Shown here one piece after another: positions 10,545-19,717 of a stretch of 64,000 nucleotides of DNA. The DNA comes from Cohnella hashimotonis (GTDB lineage Bacteria > Bacillota > Bacilli > Paenibacillales > Paenibacillaceae): NCBI RefSeq assembly GCF_030014955.1, contig NZ_JAGRPV010000001.1, forward strand, positions 1 through 64,000, in the 5' to 3' direction. A program made the translations under genes and the position numbers. The first letter of the stretch is position 1; each line of letters begins with the position of its first letter. Below the pieces are notes generated by a model, which was not told the DNA's origin, made no database searches, and saw nothing but the letters and a program-made list of their open reading frames with translations.

Positions 10545-11237
10545 TTGCCGATCAAAGTGCTGATCGCCGACGATAACTCATTTATCCGGGAAGGGATGAA
10601 GATCATCCTGACGAGCTTCGAGGAATTCGAGGTCGTGGGGACGGTGGAGGACGGCGCCCAGGCCGCTGCCTTCTGCGAGGCGCACGCGCCGGACGTGGCG
10701 CTGCTTGACGTTCGCATGCCGAACATGAACGGCGTGGAGGCGGCGCGGCTCATCGCGGCCAATACGAAGACCAAGCCGCTGATCCTGACGACCTTCGACG
10801 ACGAGGAATACATTCTCGAAGCGATCAAGGCCGGGGCCAGAGGCTACCTGCTGAAAAATAACGACCCCGAGCGCATTCGCGACGCCATCAAAAGCGTGCA
10901 TAACAACCACGACGTGCTCCAGGACGTCGTGCTTGACAAAATCAAGGCGCAGCTCGCGCAGGGCACTACGCCGCAACCGCAGGCACCGGCATCAGCGCCG
11001 TCCGCCAAGCCGGGCGAAGCGATCGACCGCAGCCTGTTCACCGAGCGCGAGCTCGACATCATGGAGCAGATCGCCCGCGGTTTGTCGAACAAGGAGATCT
11101 CGCGCAAGCTGTTCATCTCCGAGGGCACGACGGCCAACTATATTACGTCGATCCTGAACAAGACCGGCCTCGAGCATCGTACGCAGATCGCGATCTACTA
11201 TCTCACGGGCGAAGCCCGCGTGCCGGAAGAGGAGTAG
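10545..11237 (+). CDS. NarL/FixJ-family response regulator
   Basis: The 230-residue regulator has an N-terminal receiver domain with the acidic pair D9/D10, the phospho-acceptor D55 (VALLDVRMPNMNG) and a conserved lysine in GARGYLLKNNDP. A linker rich in alanine and proline (about 140-160) precedes a LuxR-type HTH (FTERELDIMEQIARGLSNKE, about 165-184). The start is TTG at 10545, with GAGGTGG 6 nt upstream. The sensor kinase gene follows 9 nt later and an ABC transporter follows that, so this regulator probably controls the transporter. Confidence 0.93.
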   Translation: MPIKVLIADDNSFIREGMKIILTSFEEFEVVGTVEDGAQAAAFCEAHAPDVALLDVRMPNMNGVEAARLIAANTKTKPLILTTFDDEEYILEAIKAGARGYLLKNNDPERIRDAIKSVHNNHDVLQDVVLDKIKAQLAQGTTPQPQAPASAPSAKPGEAIDRSLFTERELDIMEQIARGLSNKEISRKLFISEGTTANYITSILNKTGLEHRTQIAIYYLTGEARVPEEE

Positions 11238-11246
11238 AAAGCGCCG

Positions 11247-12368
11247 ATGGAGCTATGGCTGCTTTGGAGCAAATCCGCGCTGCTGCTGTTTATCGGATAC
11301 GCGCTGTACGGCACGCCTCATGACGATTCGTTCCGGCCCGCCTATATGCTCGTCCTTTTGTTGTACACGTGCCTGAGCTTCGGCCTCCCGCCCCTCAGGC
11401 GCATCAAAATGGCATCGCTCGCGCTGTCGGCGCTGTCCGCCGCCCTCGCGGTTTACGGCGCGCTGGAGCTGCATCCGCTGTTCCTGCTGCTTGTGGTGCC
11501 GAACCTGTACGAAGCCGCTTCGGGCCTCGGCGCCGCGAACTGGCAGACCGCCGTCGTGCTGGCCGCGGGCGCTTGGCTGCTGCCGGCACAGGACAGGCCG
11601 ACCTACGCGCTGGCGGCGGCGCTGTGCTTCATGCTTTACATCTCGACCTGCAAGCTGAACGCGCGGCTTGCCCTTCGCGAGGAGGAGCGGGACAAGCTCC
11701 AGGAGGACGCGCGCAGGCTGACCCGTGCGCTCACGGATAACGAGGAATATGCGCGCCAGGCCGAGTATACGATCAAGCTGGAGGAGCGGGGCCGGCTGTC
11801 GCAGCAAATTCACGACGAGATCGGCCACTCGATGGCCGGCGCGCTCATTCAAATGGAGGCGGCCAGGCGGCTGCTCGACACGAACCGGACAAAGGCCGAG
11901 GAGTTGCTCGGCAACGCGATCGTCATCTCCAAGGAAGGGCTGGAGCGCATCCGCCTGACGCTGAAGCAGTCGAAGCCGCCTGCCGAACAGCTCGGCATCG
12001 GGCGCCTGCAGCTGTTCGTGGACGAGCTGTCGGCGAAGCAGGACATTCGCGCGACGCTTAACTATGCCGGCGATCTCGATACGATCACTCAGCTGCAGTG
12101 GCGTATCATTCAGGCGAACGTCACCGAGGCCGTCACCAATTCGCTCAAGTACAGCGGCGCCGAGTCGATCGCGGTCGAGGTGCTCGTCCTGAATAAATTC
12201 GTCAAGGCGGTCGTGCGCGACGACGGCCGGGGAGCGGACAGGGTCGTCAAGGGACTTGGCATCGTCGGCATGGAGGAGCGCGCGGCGACGGAGGGCGGCA
12301 CGATCATCGTCGACGGCTCGCGCGGCTTCAGCGTGACGACGCTGCTGCCCGTGCGCGTAGGCTCATGA
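11247..12368 (+). CDS. Sensor histidine kinase, HisKA_3 (NarL-partner) type
   Basis: The 373-residue kinase has about four to five N-terminal membrane helices with almost no extracellular loop (residues 1-135), so it probably senses something in the membrane. A short coiled-coil linker (142-180) leads to the dimerisation/phosphotransfer domain with H189 (SQQIHDEIGHSMAG). The HATPase domain has the N-box NVTEAVTNSLKYSG and the G-boxes DDGRGAD and GLGIVGMEER. This intramembrane-sensing layout is common for kinases adjacent to ABC transporters. It lies 9 nt after its response regulator gene. Confidence 0.93.
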   Translation: MELWLLWSKSALLLFIGYALYGTPHDDSFRPAYMLVLLLYTCLSFGLPPLRRIKMASLALSALSAALAVYGALELHPLFLLLVVPNLYEAASGLGAANWQTAVVLAAGAWLLPAQDRPTYALAAALCFMLYISTCKLNARLALREEERDKLQEDARRLTRALTDNEEYARQAEYTIKLEERGRLSQQIHDEIGHSMAGALIQMEAARRLLDTNRTKAEELLGNAIVISKEGLERIRLTLKQSKPPAEQLGIGRLQLFVDELSAKQDIRATLNYAGDLDTITQLQWRIIQANVTEAVTNSLKYSGAESIAVEVLVLNKFVKAVVRDDGRGADRVVKGLGIVGMEERAATEGGTIIVDGSRGFSVTTLLPVRVGS

Positions 12369-12402
12369 GATTTTCATGAGCGGTTCATATGAGATTTCTC
12401 AT
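12363..12402. promoter_or_regulatory. Candidate operator between the two-component and ABC genes
   Basis: Two TCATGA half-sites (12363-12368 and 12374-12379) are followed by a perfect palindrome ATGAGA-TT-TCTCAT (12389-12402). The block begins within the last codons of the kinase gene and precedes the ABC genes. It could be the binding site of the upstream response regulator (inference). Confidence 0.4.
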
Positions 12403-12416
12403 GCCAAAGGATGAAC

Positions 12417-12448
12417 TTATGCACTGACATAAGAGCGTCCTTTTTTTT
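12417..12448 (+). terminator. Intrinsic terminator or attenuator before the ABC operon
   Basis: The arms AAGGATGAACTTATG and CATAAGAGCGTCCTT pair with a small internal loop and are followed by eight T residues. It separates the two-component genes from the ABC transporter genes, whose ribosome-binding site starts 26 nt later. Confidence 0.7.
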
Positions 12449-12488
12449 ATGATTAGATCAACAAATGAACGACGGGAGCGAAAACGCG

Positions 12489-13424
12489 ATGAACATTATC
12501 GAGATCGGCGGACTGACCAAGAAGTTCGGGGACTTCGCGGCGGTGGACAATATGACTCTCACCTTGAAGGAAGGAGAGATCTTCGGCTTCCTTGGCGCGA
12601 ACGGGGCCGGCAAGAGCACGACGATCAGCATGATCGCCTCGCTGCTCCGTCCGACAAAGGGCGAGATCAAGTTTCTCGGCAAAAACATCGCCAAGCACGC
12701 GCATTTCGCCAAGATGAACATCGGCATCGTGCCGCAGGATCTGGCCATTTACGAGGATATGACCGCCTTCGAAAACGTGAAGTTTTTCGCCGGGCTGTAC
12801 GGCTTCCGCGGCAGCGAGCTGAAGGCAAGGGTGGAGGAGGCGCTCAGCTTCGTCGGACTCGGCGACAAGCAGAAGGAGCTGCCGAAAAACTTCTCGGGCG
12901 GCATGAAGCGACGGCTCAACATCGCATGCGCCATCGCGCACCGGCCTAAGCTGATCATCATGGACGAACCGACGGTCGGCATCGACCCGCACTCGCGAAA
13001 CTACATTTTGCAATCGGTCAAAGAACTGAACCGCATGGGCTGCACGATCCTCTACACGAGCCACTACATGGAAGAAGTCGAAGAGATTTGCACGCGCATC
13101 GCGATCGTCGACCACGGCAAGATCATCGCCGACGGCACCAGGGAACAGCTCAAGGCGATCATCACGGACTCCAAGGAAATCTGGATCGACGTCAAGAGCA
13201 TCGAAGGGCTGAATCAGGAGCGACTCAAAGAAATCCGCGGCGTACTGAACGTGCGAATCGAGGAACAGCGGATCAAGATCCAGTCGCGCGCCGAGATCGC
13301 CAACCTGAACGATATCGTCCAACAGCTCATCCGCGACGGCATGGAGATTCGCGCGGTCGAGGAGCAGGCGCCGAACCTCGAGACGGTATTCCTGACGCTG
13401 ACCGGCCGGAATCTGAGAGACTAA
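12489..13424 (+). CDS. ABC transporter ATP-binding protein (ABC-2 exporter type)
   Basis: The 311-residue ATPase has Walker A GANGAGKST, a Q-loop, the signature FSGGMKRRLNIACAIAH and Walker B LIIMDEPTVG. A C-terminal extension of about 90 residues is typical of DrrA/NatA-type drug or ion exporters. ATG 12489 is preferred over the in-frame ATG at 12465 because GGGAG lies 10 nt upstream of it. It is the first of three genes with two ABC-2 permeases, which it should energise. Expression probably depends on the two-component system immediately upstream. Confidence 0.92.
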   Translation: MNIIEIGGLTKKFGDFAAVDNMTLTLKEGEIFGFLGANGAGKSTTISMIASLLRPTKGEIKFLGKNIAKHAHFAKMNIGIVPQDLAIYEDMTAFENVKFFAGLYGFRGSELKARVEEALSFVGLGDKQKELPKNFSGGMKRRLNIACAIAHRPKLIIMDEPTVGIDPHSRNYILQSVKELNRMGCTILYTSHYMEEVEEICTRIAIVDHGKIIADGTREQLKAIITDSKEIWIDVKSIEGLNQERLKEIRGVLNVRIEEQRIKIQSRAEIANLNDIVQQLIRDGMEIRAVEEQAPNLETVFLTLTGRNLRD

Positions 13425-13436
13425 GGGGGCGAGAGC

Positions 13437-14555
13437 TTGAACACGCTGCATATCGCGAAAAAAGAAATCGTATCGGCGCTGCGCAACAAGTCCACCTTTC
13501 TCTTCATGCTCGCCTTTCCGATCGCGCTCATGCTCATCCTGGGGCTGGCGCTGTCCAACGCCTTTTCCGGCAGCATCGAGATCAGCGACGTGAAAATGGC
13601 CTACAAGATCGATCAAGCTAGCCCCGCGCTGGCAGCAGGCTGGGAGAGCTTCGCCAAGGCTGCCGAAGAAAGCGGGGTCTTGATCGAACCGCTACCTACC
13701 GGACAGGACGGCAAGCAGGCCGTCAAGGAAGCGCAATACGCGGCTTACGCCGATGTCTCCGACAAGGGGATCGCTTATTACGACAACAGCCGGAGCACGG
13801 TCGAGAGCAACATCCTGCAGGGCATGCTGAGATCTTTCGCAGACCGCTACAATCTGGAGGCCGCCTTCGCGAACGCAGGCGCATCGTCTCGGACCGACGG
13901 CAGCGGCCAATCGCCCGCTCAACTGGTAAAGGCTACGTCGCTCACAGCGGACAGCCAGCCGAACTCCATGGACTACTATGCGGTCGCCATGACGACGATG
14001 ATCGCCTTGTACGCGGCGCTTAGCGCCTCTGCGCTCATCGAGACCGAACGGACCCGCCACACGATCGTCCGGCTGGCCGCAGCGCCGGTGTCCAAAGCGG
14101 AGATATTCGCCGGCAAGGTGCTTGGCAGCACCGTCATCAACGCCATCTTCATCGTCGCCGTCATGCTGATCAGCCATTTCGCCTTCGGCGCCAACTGGGG
14201 CGATCATCCGGTGCACGTCCTGCTCGTTCTGATCACGGAGGTGCTCATGGCCATCGGCTTCGGGCTCGCGGTCGGCATGATCTTCCGCAGCAAAGCGTCG
14301 CATTCGTTCTTGCTCATCTTCATCCAGATCGCCTCGTTCGTAGGCGGCGCATACTTTCCGGTGAATGACTTTACCGGCTTTATCGGCGCCGTATCCTACT
14401 ACTCGCCGCTGCGCTGGAACAACGCCGGCGTCATCGAGACGGTGTTCGGCGGGGACACCGCCCCCGCTTTGACGGCCGCAGGCTATAATCTCGCGTGCGC
14501 CGTCGTCCTGCTCGCCGTATGCATGTTCTTTATCCGCAGAAGGGAGACGATCTAA
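13437..14555 (+). CDS. ABC-2 type transporter permease
   Basis: The 372-residue protein has the ABC-2 permease layout: an N-terminal helix (KSTFLFMLAFPIALMLILGLAL, about 17-38), a large extracytoplasmic region (residues 40-170), then five or more helices. The TTG start is 12 nt after the ATPase gene and is preceded by GGGGGCGAG. It pairs with the following permease (14558) to form the membrane channel. A similar product in DrrB/NatB-like exporters moves drugs, peptides or sodium; the substrate here cannot be inferred. Confidence 0.88.
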   Translation: MNTLHIAKKEIVSALRNKSTFLFMLAFPIALMLILGLALSNAFSGSIEISDVKMAYKIDQASPALAAGWESFAKAAEESGVLIEPLPTGQDGKQAVKEAQYAAYADVSDKGIAYYDNSRSTVESNILQGMLRSFADRYNLEAAFANAGASSRTDGSGQSPAQLVKATSLTADSQPNSMDYYAVAMTTMIALYAALSASALIETERTRHTIVRLAAAPVSKAEIFAGKVLGSTVINAIFIVAVMLISHFAFGANWGDHPVHVLLVLITEVLMAIGFGLAVGMIFRSKASHSFLLIFIQIASFVGGAYFPVNDFTGFIGAVSYYSPLRWNNAGVIETVFGGDTAPALTAAGYNLACAVVLLAVCMFFIRRRETI

Positions 14556-14557
14556 CC

Positions 14558-15703
14558 GTGAAAACGATCCTCTGGCTCATGGCCCATACTTTTCGGAACA
14601 CCTTCCGCAAACGCTCGAATATGATTCTGTTTCTACTCCCCGTCGCCGGCGTCCTGATATCCGCCGCGCTCTACGGCAACGCCGGCGGCGCGGGTCTCCG
14701 CATCGGCATCGTGCAGCAAGACGGCGCGGACGCCGTCGGCCGCGACGTCGCGGCCTTCATCGGGGCGTTGGACGGCGTCAAGATAACGGATACGTCGGAT
14801 GCCGACCTGAAGGACCAGATCGCTGCGGGCAAGCTGGACGCGGGCATCGTTATCCCGGCAGGGTTCGGGGAGACGCTCAAGGCAGGTTCGCCGCAGCAGC
14901 TCGAGCTGCTGTCCGTCAAAGGCGCGCAGGTGACGGCTTATGTCCAGGCCATGCTGGACGGCTATCTGAAAAACGTCGCTTCGATCGCCGCAGAATCGAA
15001 GGGAGACAAGGCGCGCTTCGAGCAAATCTACGGCGATTATTCGCAGGGCAGCTTCAAAGTTAGCCACGAGCAATTGAACGACGCGTCCAACGTCAAAGAC
15101 ACGACGTATCAATCGCTCGGTTTCCTGGTGGCCTTCATCATGTTCTCGTCCGTCAACATGTCGGAGATGATCCTGCGCGAAAAAGAAAATCGGACGTTCC
15201 TGCGCCTCCTCTCCTCGCCGGTCACCGCCCGGTCGTACGTCGCGGCGAACGTCGCGGTCAATATCGTCGCCATGGTGTGCCAGATCGCCCTGACGCTGAC
15301 CTTCATGCGGGCGGTGCTCCATATCGACTCGGGCGTGCCGATCATGCAGCTCGCGCTAGTCCTGGTGCTGTTCGGCCTCGGCGCGATCGCGCTGTCGCTG
15401 CTTATCGTCTCGCTCTCCAAGTCCAAAGGCCAGTCGAGCGCGCTGCAAAACCTCATCATTACGCCAACGTGCGTGCTTGCCGGCTGCTATTTCCCGATGG
15501 ACATCATGCCTGACGCCATTCGCAAGATCGGCGCGTTCCTCCCGCAGCACTGGCTGCTCGACACGGTGAACCGTCTTCAGCATGGCGACAGCTTCGGCAG
15601 CCTCTACATGAACCTGCTCGTGCTGGCCGCCTTTGCCGCCGCCTTCGCCGCAATCGCCATCTTCCGGTTCAGCCGCAACAACGATACGAGGACCTTCGTC
15701 TAA
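14558..15703 (+). CDS. ABC-2 type transporter permease (second subunit)
   Basis: The 381-residue permease is similar in layout to its upstream neighbour, with one N-terminal helix (MILFLLPVAGVLISAALYG), an extracytoplasmic domain and a C-terminal block of helices ending in AAFAAAFAAIAIFRF. The GTG at 14558 is chosen because GGGAG lies 11 nt upstream, and the product then starts with a conserved VKTILWLMAHTFRNTF. Longer in-frame reading from 14495 would overlap the previous gene. It ends the transporter operon. Confidence 0.87.
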   Translation: MKTILWLMAHTFRNTFRKRSNMILFLLPVAGVLISAALYGNAGGAGLRIGIVQQDGADAVGRDVAAFIGALDGVKITDTSDADLKDQIAAGKLDAGIVIPAGFGETLKAGSPQQLELLSVKGAQVTAYVQAMLDGYLKNVASIAAESKGDKARFEQIYGDYSQGSFKVSHEQLNDASNVKDTTYQSLGFLVAFIMFSSVNMSEMILREKENRTFLRLLSSPVTARSYVAANVAVNIVAMVCQIALTLTFMRAVLHIDSGVPIMQLALVLVLFGLGAIALSLLIVSLSKSKGQSSALQNLIITPTCVLAGCYFPMDIMPDAIRKIGAFLPQHWLLDTVNRLQHGDSFGSLYMNLLVLAAFAAAFAAIAIFRFSRNNDTRTFV

Positions 15704-15739
15704 TCCCTTACATGCCGCTGTTCCGATCGCTCTTCCTCC

Positions 15740-15772
15740 GATCCGTCGCCAGGATTGACCCGGCGGCGGATC
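15740..15772 (+). other. GC-rich hairpin after the ABC operon
   Basis: The arms GATCCGTCGCC and GGCGGCGGATC pair with one mismatch. There is no T-tract after it, so termination here is uncertain. Confidence 0.35.
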
Positions 15773-15812
15773 TTGGCGTTCGGACGGGTCCCGGACTTTA
15801 ACCGGGGAGAGC

Positions 15813-15827
15813 AAGTGTGATACACTT
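15813..15827. promoter_or_regulatory. Palindrome upstream of radA
   Basis: A perfect inverted repeat AAGTGT-GAT-ACACTT is followed at once by a second small palindrome (CTAGTAACTAG, 15829-15839). Both lie within 47 nt of the radA start and could be an operator. No known regulator site was recognised. Confidence 0.3.
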
Positions 15828-15859
15828 CTAGTAACTAGCGAATTAATGAAGGGAATCCC

Positions 15860-17230
15860 ATGGCCAAGCTGAAAATCAAGTTCGTCTGTACCGAGTGCGG
15901 CACCGAATCGCCCAAATGGATGGGCAAGTGCCCGGGATGCGGCGCCTGGAACACGATGGTGGAGGAAGCCGAACAAGTCGTCAAGGCGAACGTCGGCCGC
16001 AGCAGCGAGCTGACCCGGACGAAAGAAAAGGCCCAGTCCATCATACACATAGAAAGCGGAAAGGAACCCCGGATCCCGACGGGAAACGGGGAGCTTAACC
16101 GCGTGCTCGGCGGCGGGCTCGTGCCGGGCTCGCTGCTGCTCGTCGGCGGCGACCCCGGCATCGGCAAGTCTACGCTGCTGCTGCAGACGTCGAACGCGCT
16201 CGCGGGCAAGGGGCTGACCGTGCTGTACGTGTCAGGGGAGGAATCCGTCCGTCAGACCAAGCTTCGCGCCGACCGGCTGGGCGCGCTAAGCGAGCGATTG
16301 TTCGTGCTTTGCGAGACGAACCTGGACCTCGTGGAGCAGTCCATCGAGGAAGTGAAGCCGGACTTTCTCGTCATCGACTCGATTCAGACCGTCTATCGTC
16401 CAGACGTTCCTTCAGCGCCGGGCAGCGTCGCGCAGGTTCGCGAGTGTACCGCCCAGTTCATGCGCATCTCCAAGCAGGGCGGCGTCGCGACCGTGCTCGT
16501 CGGCCATGTCACCAAGGAAGGCGCGATCGCCGGCCCGCGTCTGCTCGAGCATATGGTCGACTGCGTGCTCTACTTCGAGGGAGAACGCCATCATTCTTAC
16601 CGGCTGCTTCGCGCGGTCAAGAACCGCTTCGGCTCGACCAACGAGATCGGCATCTTCGATATGTCGGAGGACGGTCTGCGCGAGGTATCCAATCCGTCCG
16701 AGCTGTTCCTCACCGAGCGTCCGCTCGGCGTGTCCGGCTCGACGGTCGTCGCGAGCATCGAAGGGACGCGGCCCGTGATGGTCGAGCTGCAGGCGCTCGT
16801 CGCGCCGACGCACTTCCCTTCGCCGAGGCGCATGTCCTCGGGATTGGACCATCATCGGATATCGCTGGTCATCGCGGTACTTGAAAAACGTATGGGCATG
16901 TTTTTTCAAAACCAGGATGCATACGTTAATGTCGCCGGCGGCATCAAGCTGGACGAACCGGCAGCCGACCTGGCCGCTGCTGTCAGCCTGGCGTCGAGCT
17001 TTCGCGACCTGCCCACCAAGCCCGACGACGTCGTCTTCGGCGAGGTGGGCCTTACGGGAGAAGTGCGGGCGGTCTCCCGCGCCGAGACGCGCGTCAAGGA
17101 AGCGCTCAAGCTCGGCTTCAAGCGGGTCATCCTGCCCGAAGCGAGCATGAAGGGCTGGCAGGCGCCCGCCGGGATCCGGCTGGTGCCGGTCAAGTCCGTA
17201 GCCGAAGCGCTCAAGGCGGCATTGGAATAG
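15860..17230 (+). CDS. radA: DNA repair protein RadA
   Basis: RadA (456 aa) is a RecA-like helicase that promotes branch migration in recombination repair. It has the C4 zinc finger [21 protein letters not shown] (about 10-30), Walker [11 protein letters not shown] near 93, the RadA-specific KNRFGST motif near 252, and a C-terminal Lon-protease-like domain. The length is normal. Genes disA and the phosphatidyltransferase follow, the order seen in many Bacilli. Confidence 0.96.
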   Translation: MAKLKIKFVCTECGTESPKWMGKCPGCGAWNTMVEEAEQVVKANVGRSSELTRTKEKAQSIIHIESGKEPRIPTGNGELNRVLGGGLVPGSLLLVGGDPGIGKSTLLLQTSNALAGKGLTVLYVSGEESVRQTKLRADRLGALSERLFVLCETNLDLVEQSIEEVKPDFLVIDSIQTVYRPDVPSAPGSVAQVRECTAQFMRISKQGGVATVLVGHVTKEGAIAGPRLLEHMVDCVLYFEGERHHSYRLLRAVKNRFGSTNEIGIFDMSEDGLREVSNPSELFLTERPLGVSGSTVVASIEGTRPVMVELQALVAPTHFPSPRRMSSGLDHHRISLVIAVLEKRMGMFFQNQDAYVNVAGGIKLDEPAADLAAAVSLASSFRDLPTKPDDVVFGEVGLTGEVRAVSRAETRVKEALKLGFKRVILPEASMKGWQAPAGIRLVPVKSVAEALKAALE

Positions 17231-17244
17231 GGGGAAGAGATCGC

Positions 17245-18339
17245 GTGACGAAGGAGATCAAAGACAAAGAACGCGAGCAGCAGGACGTCATGAACCAGCT
17301 GCTCCGGATGGTCGCGCCGGGCACGCCGCTGCGCGACGGACTCGAGAACGTGCTTCGCGCCAAGACCGGCGCGCTCATCGTCGTCGGCTACGGCCCGGAG
17401 GTCATGGAGGTCGTCGACGGCGGCTTTTCGATCAACTGCGACTTCAGCCCGAACTACCTGTACGAACTCGCCAAGATGGACGGCGCGATTATCCTGAGCG
17501 AGGACGCCAAGCGCATTTTGTATGCCAATACGCAGCTGATCCCCGATTCGTCGATCTCCTCGATCGAGACCGGCATCCGGCACCGTACTGCCGAGCGGGT
17601 GGCGAAGCAGACCGGCCAGCTGGTCGTTTCTATTTCCCAGCGGCGCAACATCATCACGTTGTACCAAGGGCAGTTGCGCTACGCACTCAAGGATATGGCC
17701 GTTATTCTGACGAAGGCGAACCAGGCGATCCAGACGCTCGAGCGGTATCGGGTGGTCTATACGCAGACGCTGACGGATCTGTCTGCGCTGGAGTTCGAGA
17801 ACCAGGTGACGATGCATGAGGTCGTCTACGCCCTGCAGCGCGCCGAGATGGTGCTGCGTATCCGGATGGAGATCAAGCGTTACGTGCTCGAGCTGGGCAA
17901 CGAAGGGCGACTGATCAACATGCAGATGGAGGAGCTGGTCGGCAACGCCGATGAAGAAGCGCGTCTTCTGCTCAAGGATTACGCCAAGGAAGCCTCAGAG
18001 GAGCGCATACGCGAGATTCAGCACGCCCTCAAAAAGCTGAGCTCCGACGAGCTGCTGGATTCGGTGCTGATCATCCGGATGCTCGGCTACCTGTCGCTGA
18101 GCGCCGTCGCGGAGGAAGGGCTGCCGTCCCGCGGCTACCGGATTCTTGGCAAGATCGCGCGACTGCCGGCCGTCATTATTCACAATCTCGTCGATCGCTT
18201 CGGCGCGCTGACGCATATTGCCCAAGCCTCGATCGAGGACCTGGACGAGGTCGACGGCATCGGGGAAGTACGCGCCAGAGCGATTCGGGACGGACTGAAG
18301 CGGATCCGGGATCAGGTGTTCATTGACAGACAGATTTAG
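17245..18339 (+). CDS. disA: DNA integrity scanning diadenylate cyclase DisA
   Basis: DisA (364 aa) makes c-di-AMP from two ATP and pauses at branched DNA, delaying sporulation. The DAC domain has the catalytic DGA (79-81) and RHR (112-114) motifs. A helical linker follows, and the C-terminal helix-hairpin-helix pair (about 300-360, containing [18 protein letters not shown]) binds DNA. The GTG start at 17245 lies 14 nt after radA, with GGGGGAAG upstream. The gene is part of the radA operon. Confidence 0.96.
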   Translation: MTKEIKDKEREQQDVMNQLLRMVAPGTPLRDGLENVLRAKTGALIVVGYGPEVMEVVDGGFSINCDFSPNYLYELAKMDGAIILSEDAKRILYANTQLIPDSSISSIETGIRHRTAERVAKQTGQLVVSISQRRNIITLYQGQLRYALKDMAVILTKANQAIQTLERYRVVYTQTLTDLSALEFENQVTMHEVVYALQRAEMVLRIRMEIKRYVLELGNEGRLINMQMEELVGNADEEARLLLKDYAKEASEERIREIQHALKKLSSDELLDSVLIIRMLGYLSLSAVAEEGLPSRGYRILGKIARLPAVIIHNLVDRFGALTHIAQASIEDLDEVDGIGEVRARAIRDGLKRIRDQVFIDRQI

Positions 18340-18484
18340 GCATCATACAATGGGGAATGTTGCCTGCGGAGACGATATCTGCATCCGCTCGCACCCGGCT
18401 CTTAGACTAGCCCGGCCGGGTCCATGCCGACTCGTGCGTTGGCGACAGGTCCGATCGGGTATAGTAAAGTAGAGGTGAAGTCCA

Positions 18485-19225
18485 ATGTTTGCGAAGTCAT
18501 TGCCGAACCTGTTCACCATAGGCAATTTATTTTTGGGCGTATTATCGATCATATTGGCGTTTAACGATCGCGCGGACGGCGCGGCCTTGCTTGTCATCAT
18601 CGCCATGCTGCTCGACGGGCTCGACGGCCGGGTAGCCCGGGCGCTGAACGTCCAGAGCGAGTTCGGCAAGGAGCTGGATTCGCTGTCCGACGTCATCTCG
18701 TTCGGCGTCGCGCCGGCCTTCATCATGTACCAGGCCGCATTCACCAACGTCAATCCGGCGCTCGCGTGGATCATCACCGCCATCTTCCCGATCTGCGGCG
18801 CCTTGCGGCTCGCCCGCTTCAACGTAATCGAGGGCATTCCCGGCTACTTCATCGGACTGCCCATTCCGGCAGCCGGCGGCGTGCTGGCGACGCTCGCGCT
18901 TTTTCACAACGATCTGCACGTGTATCTGCTGCTCGTCGCCACGCTGGCGCTTTCCTTCTTGATGGTCAGCAGCCTGAAGTATCCGAACTTCAAGAAGCTC
19001 GGCCTGCCCAAGGCCGCGATTTGGGCCGTACCGCTCGTCGTCGCCGCTGCGGTGATCCTGGCGTTCATGTTTCCGCACGCGATCCCGAACTTTATCCTTG
19101 TGATGCTGCTGCTGTACGCGCTCTGGGGCCTAAAAAAAAACGTTGAGCGTATGTTCTCCGGCGCCTACAAGCGCCTGCGCCGCAAACGCCGCAAAAACGA
19201 GGAGCGTCCTCGCCGCGGCGCGTAG
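18485..19225 (+). CDS. pssA: CDP-alcohol phosphatidyltransferase, probable phosphatidylserine synthase
   Basis: The 246-residue integral membrane enzyme has the CDP-alcohol phosphatidyltransferase motif with D44, D47, G48, A51-R52, G61, D65 and D69 (DGLDGRVARAL, then GKELDSLSD). Six or so helices surround it. Gene position after disA matches the pssA-type gene of Paenibacillaceae, so phosphatidylserine synthase is the best assignment; another CDP-alcohol acceptor cannot be excluded. The C-terminal 20 residues are very basic. GAGGTG lies 8 nt before the start. Confidence 0.85.
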   Translation: MFAKSLPNLFTIGNLFLGVLSIILAFNDRADGAALLVIIAMLLDGLDGRVARALNVQSEFGKELDSLSDVISFGVAPAFIMYQAAFTNVNPALAWIITAIFPICGALRLARFNVIEGIPGYFIGLPIPAAGGVLATLALFHNDLHVYLLLVATLALSFLMVSSLKYPNFKKLGLPKAAIWAVPLVVAAAVILAFMFPHAIPNFILVMLLLYALWGLKKNVERMFSGAYKRLRRKRRKNEERPRRGA

Positions 19226-19259
19226 GTGCCGTGTGAGCCGCCTCGAGGGTAAAACAAAA

Positions 19260-19296
19260 GCCGTCCTTCGCCATATTGGCGCCGGACGGCCTTTTT
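19260..19296 (+). terminator. Intrinsic terminator after the phosphatidyltransferase gene
   Basis: A GCCGTCC / GGACGGC stem with a 17-nt loop is followed by CTTTTT. Confidence 0.88.
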
Positions 19297-19326
19297 AGTA
19301 AATTCAGAAGTTATACATTTGGCGGG

Positions 19327-19515
19327 TTGAAAAACCTGCATTTTTACATGCATTTTCACCGTCTCCCTACCCTTCGCAACATACCTGCAAATGTGCAGGT
19401 AAATGCAAAGCGCAGCCCAGAAAACGGGCCAATGAAGGATAATACCTGCGTTTTTGCATCTTTTCTTCTCGGATGGATAGAAATCGGACAAATTAGATGT
19501 ATATTTGCAGGCATT
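19327..19515. repeat. Intergenic TGCA-rich repeat block
   Basis: This non-coding stretch holds several variants of one motif. There is CCTGCATTTTTACATGCA near 19338, a perfect palindrome ACCTGCA-AATG-TGCAGGT at 19384-19401, ACCTGCGTTTTTGCATC near 19443, and ATTTGCAGGCA near 19502. These look like a dispersed intergenic repeat family. No gene or known RNA was recognised. Confidence 0.45.
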
Positions 19516-19540
19516 GCGGCGAAGAAACGACGGCGGACCA

Positions 19541-19592
19541 CCGGACCGACCCACCGGACCGCACCTCCGGACCGACTCACCGGACCGCTGTC
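19541..19592. repeat. Four copies of a 13-bp tandem repeat
   Basis: CCGGACCG recurs at 19541, 19554, 19567 and 19580, an exact 13-bp period, with the remaining 5 nt of each unit varying. It lies in the gap between the two convergent genes. Confidence 0.7.
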
Positions 19593-19648
19593 GCATAGGC
19601 GATCGGCAGGCGTTCCGCACCAATTAAGTTTCGGATGTCCGCCAGCCT

Positions 19649-19691
19649 AAAAAAAGAGACCGCCAGGGCGATTTTCCCTGACGGATTCTCT
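19649..19691 (-). terminator. Intrinsic terminator of the minus-strand gene
   Basis: Read on the minus strand, AGAGAATCCGTCAGGG pairs with CCCTGGCGGTCTCT and is followed by a run of T residues. It lies just beyond the stop codon of the gene ending at 19718. Confidence 0.85.
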
Positions 19692-19717
19692 TAGCTTGCG
19701 CAGACGCTGCGCCTGAT

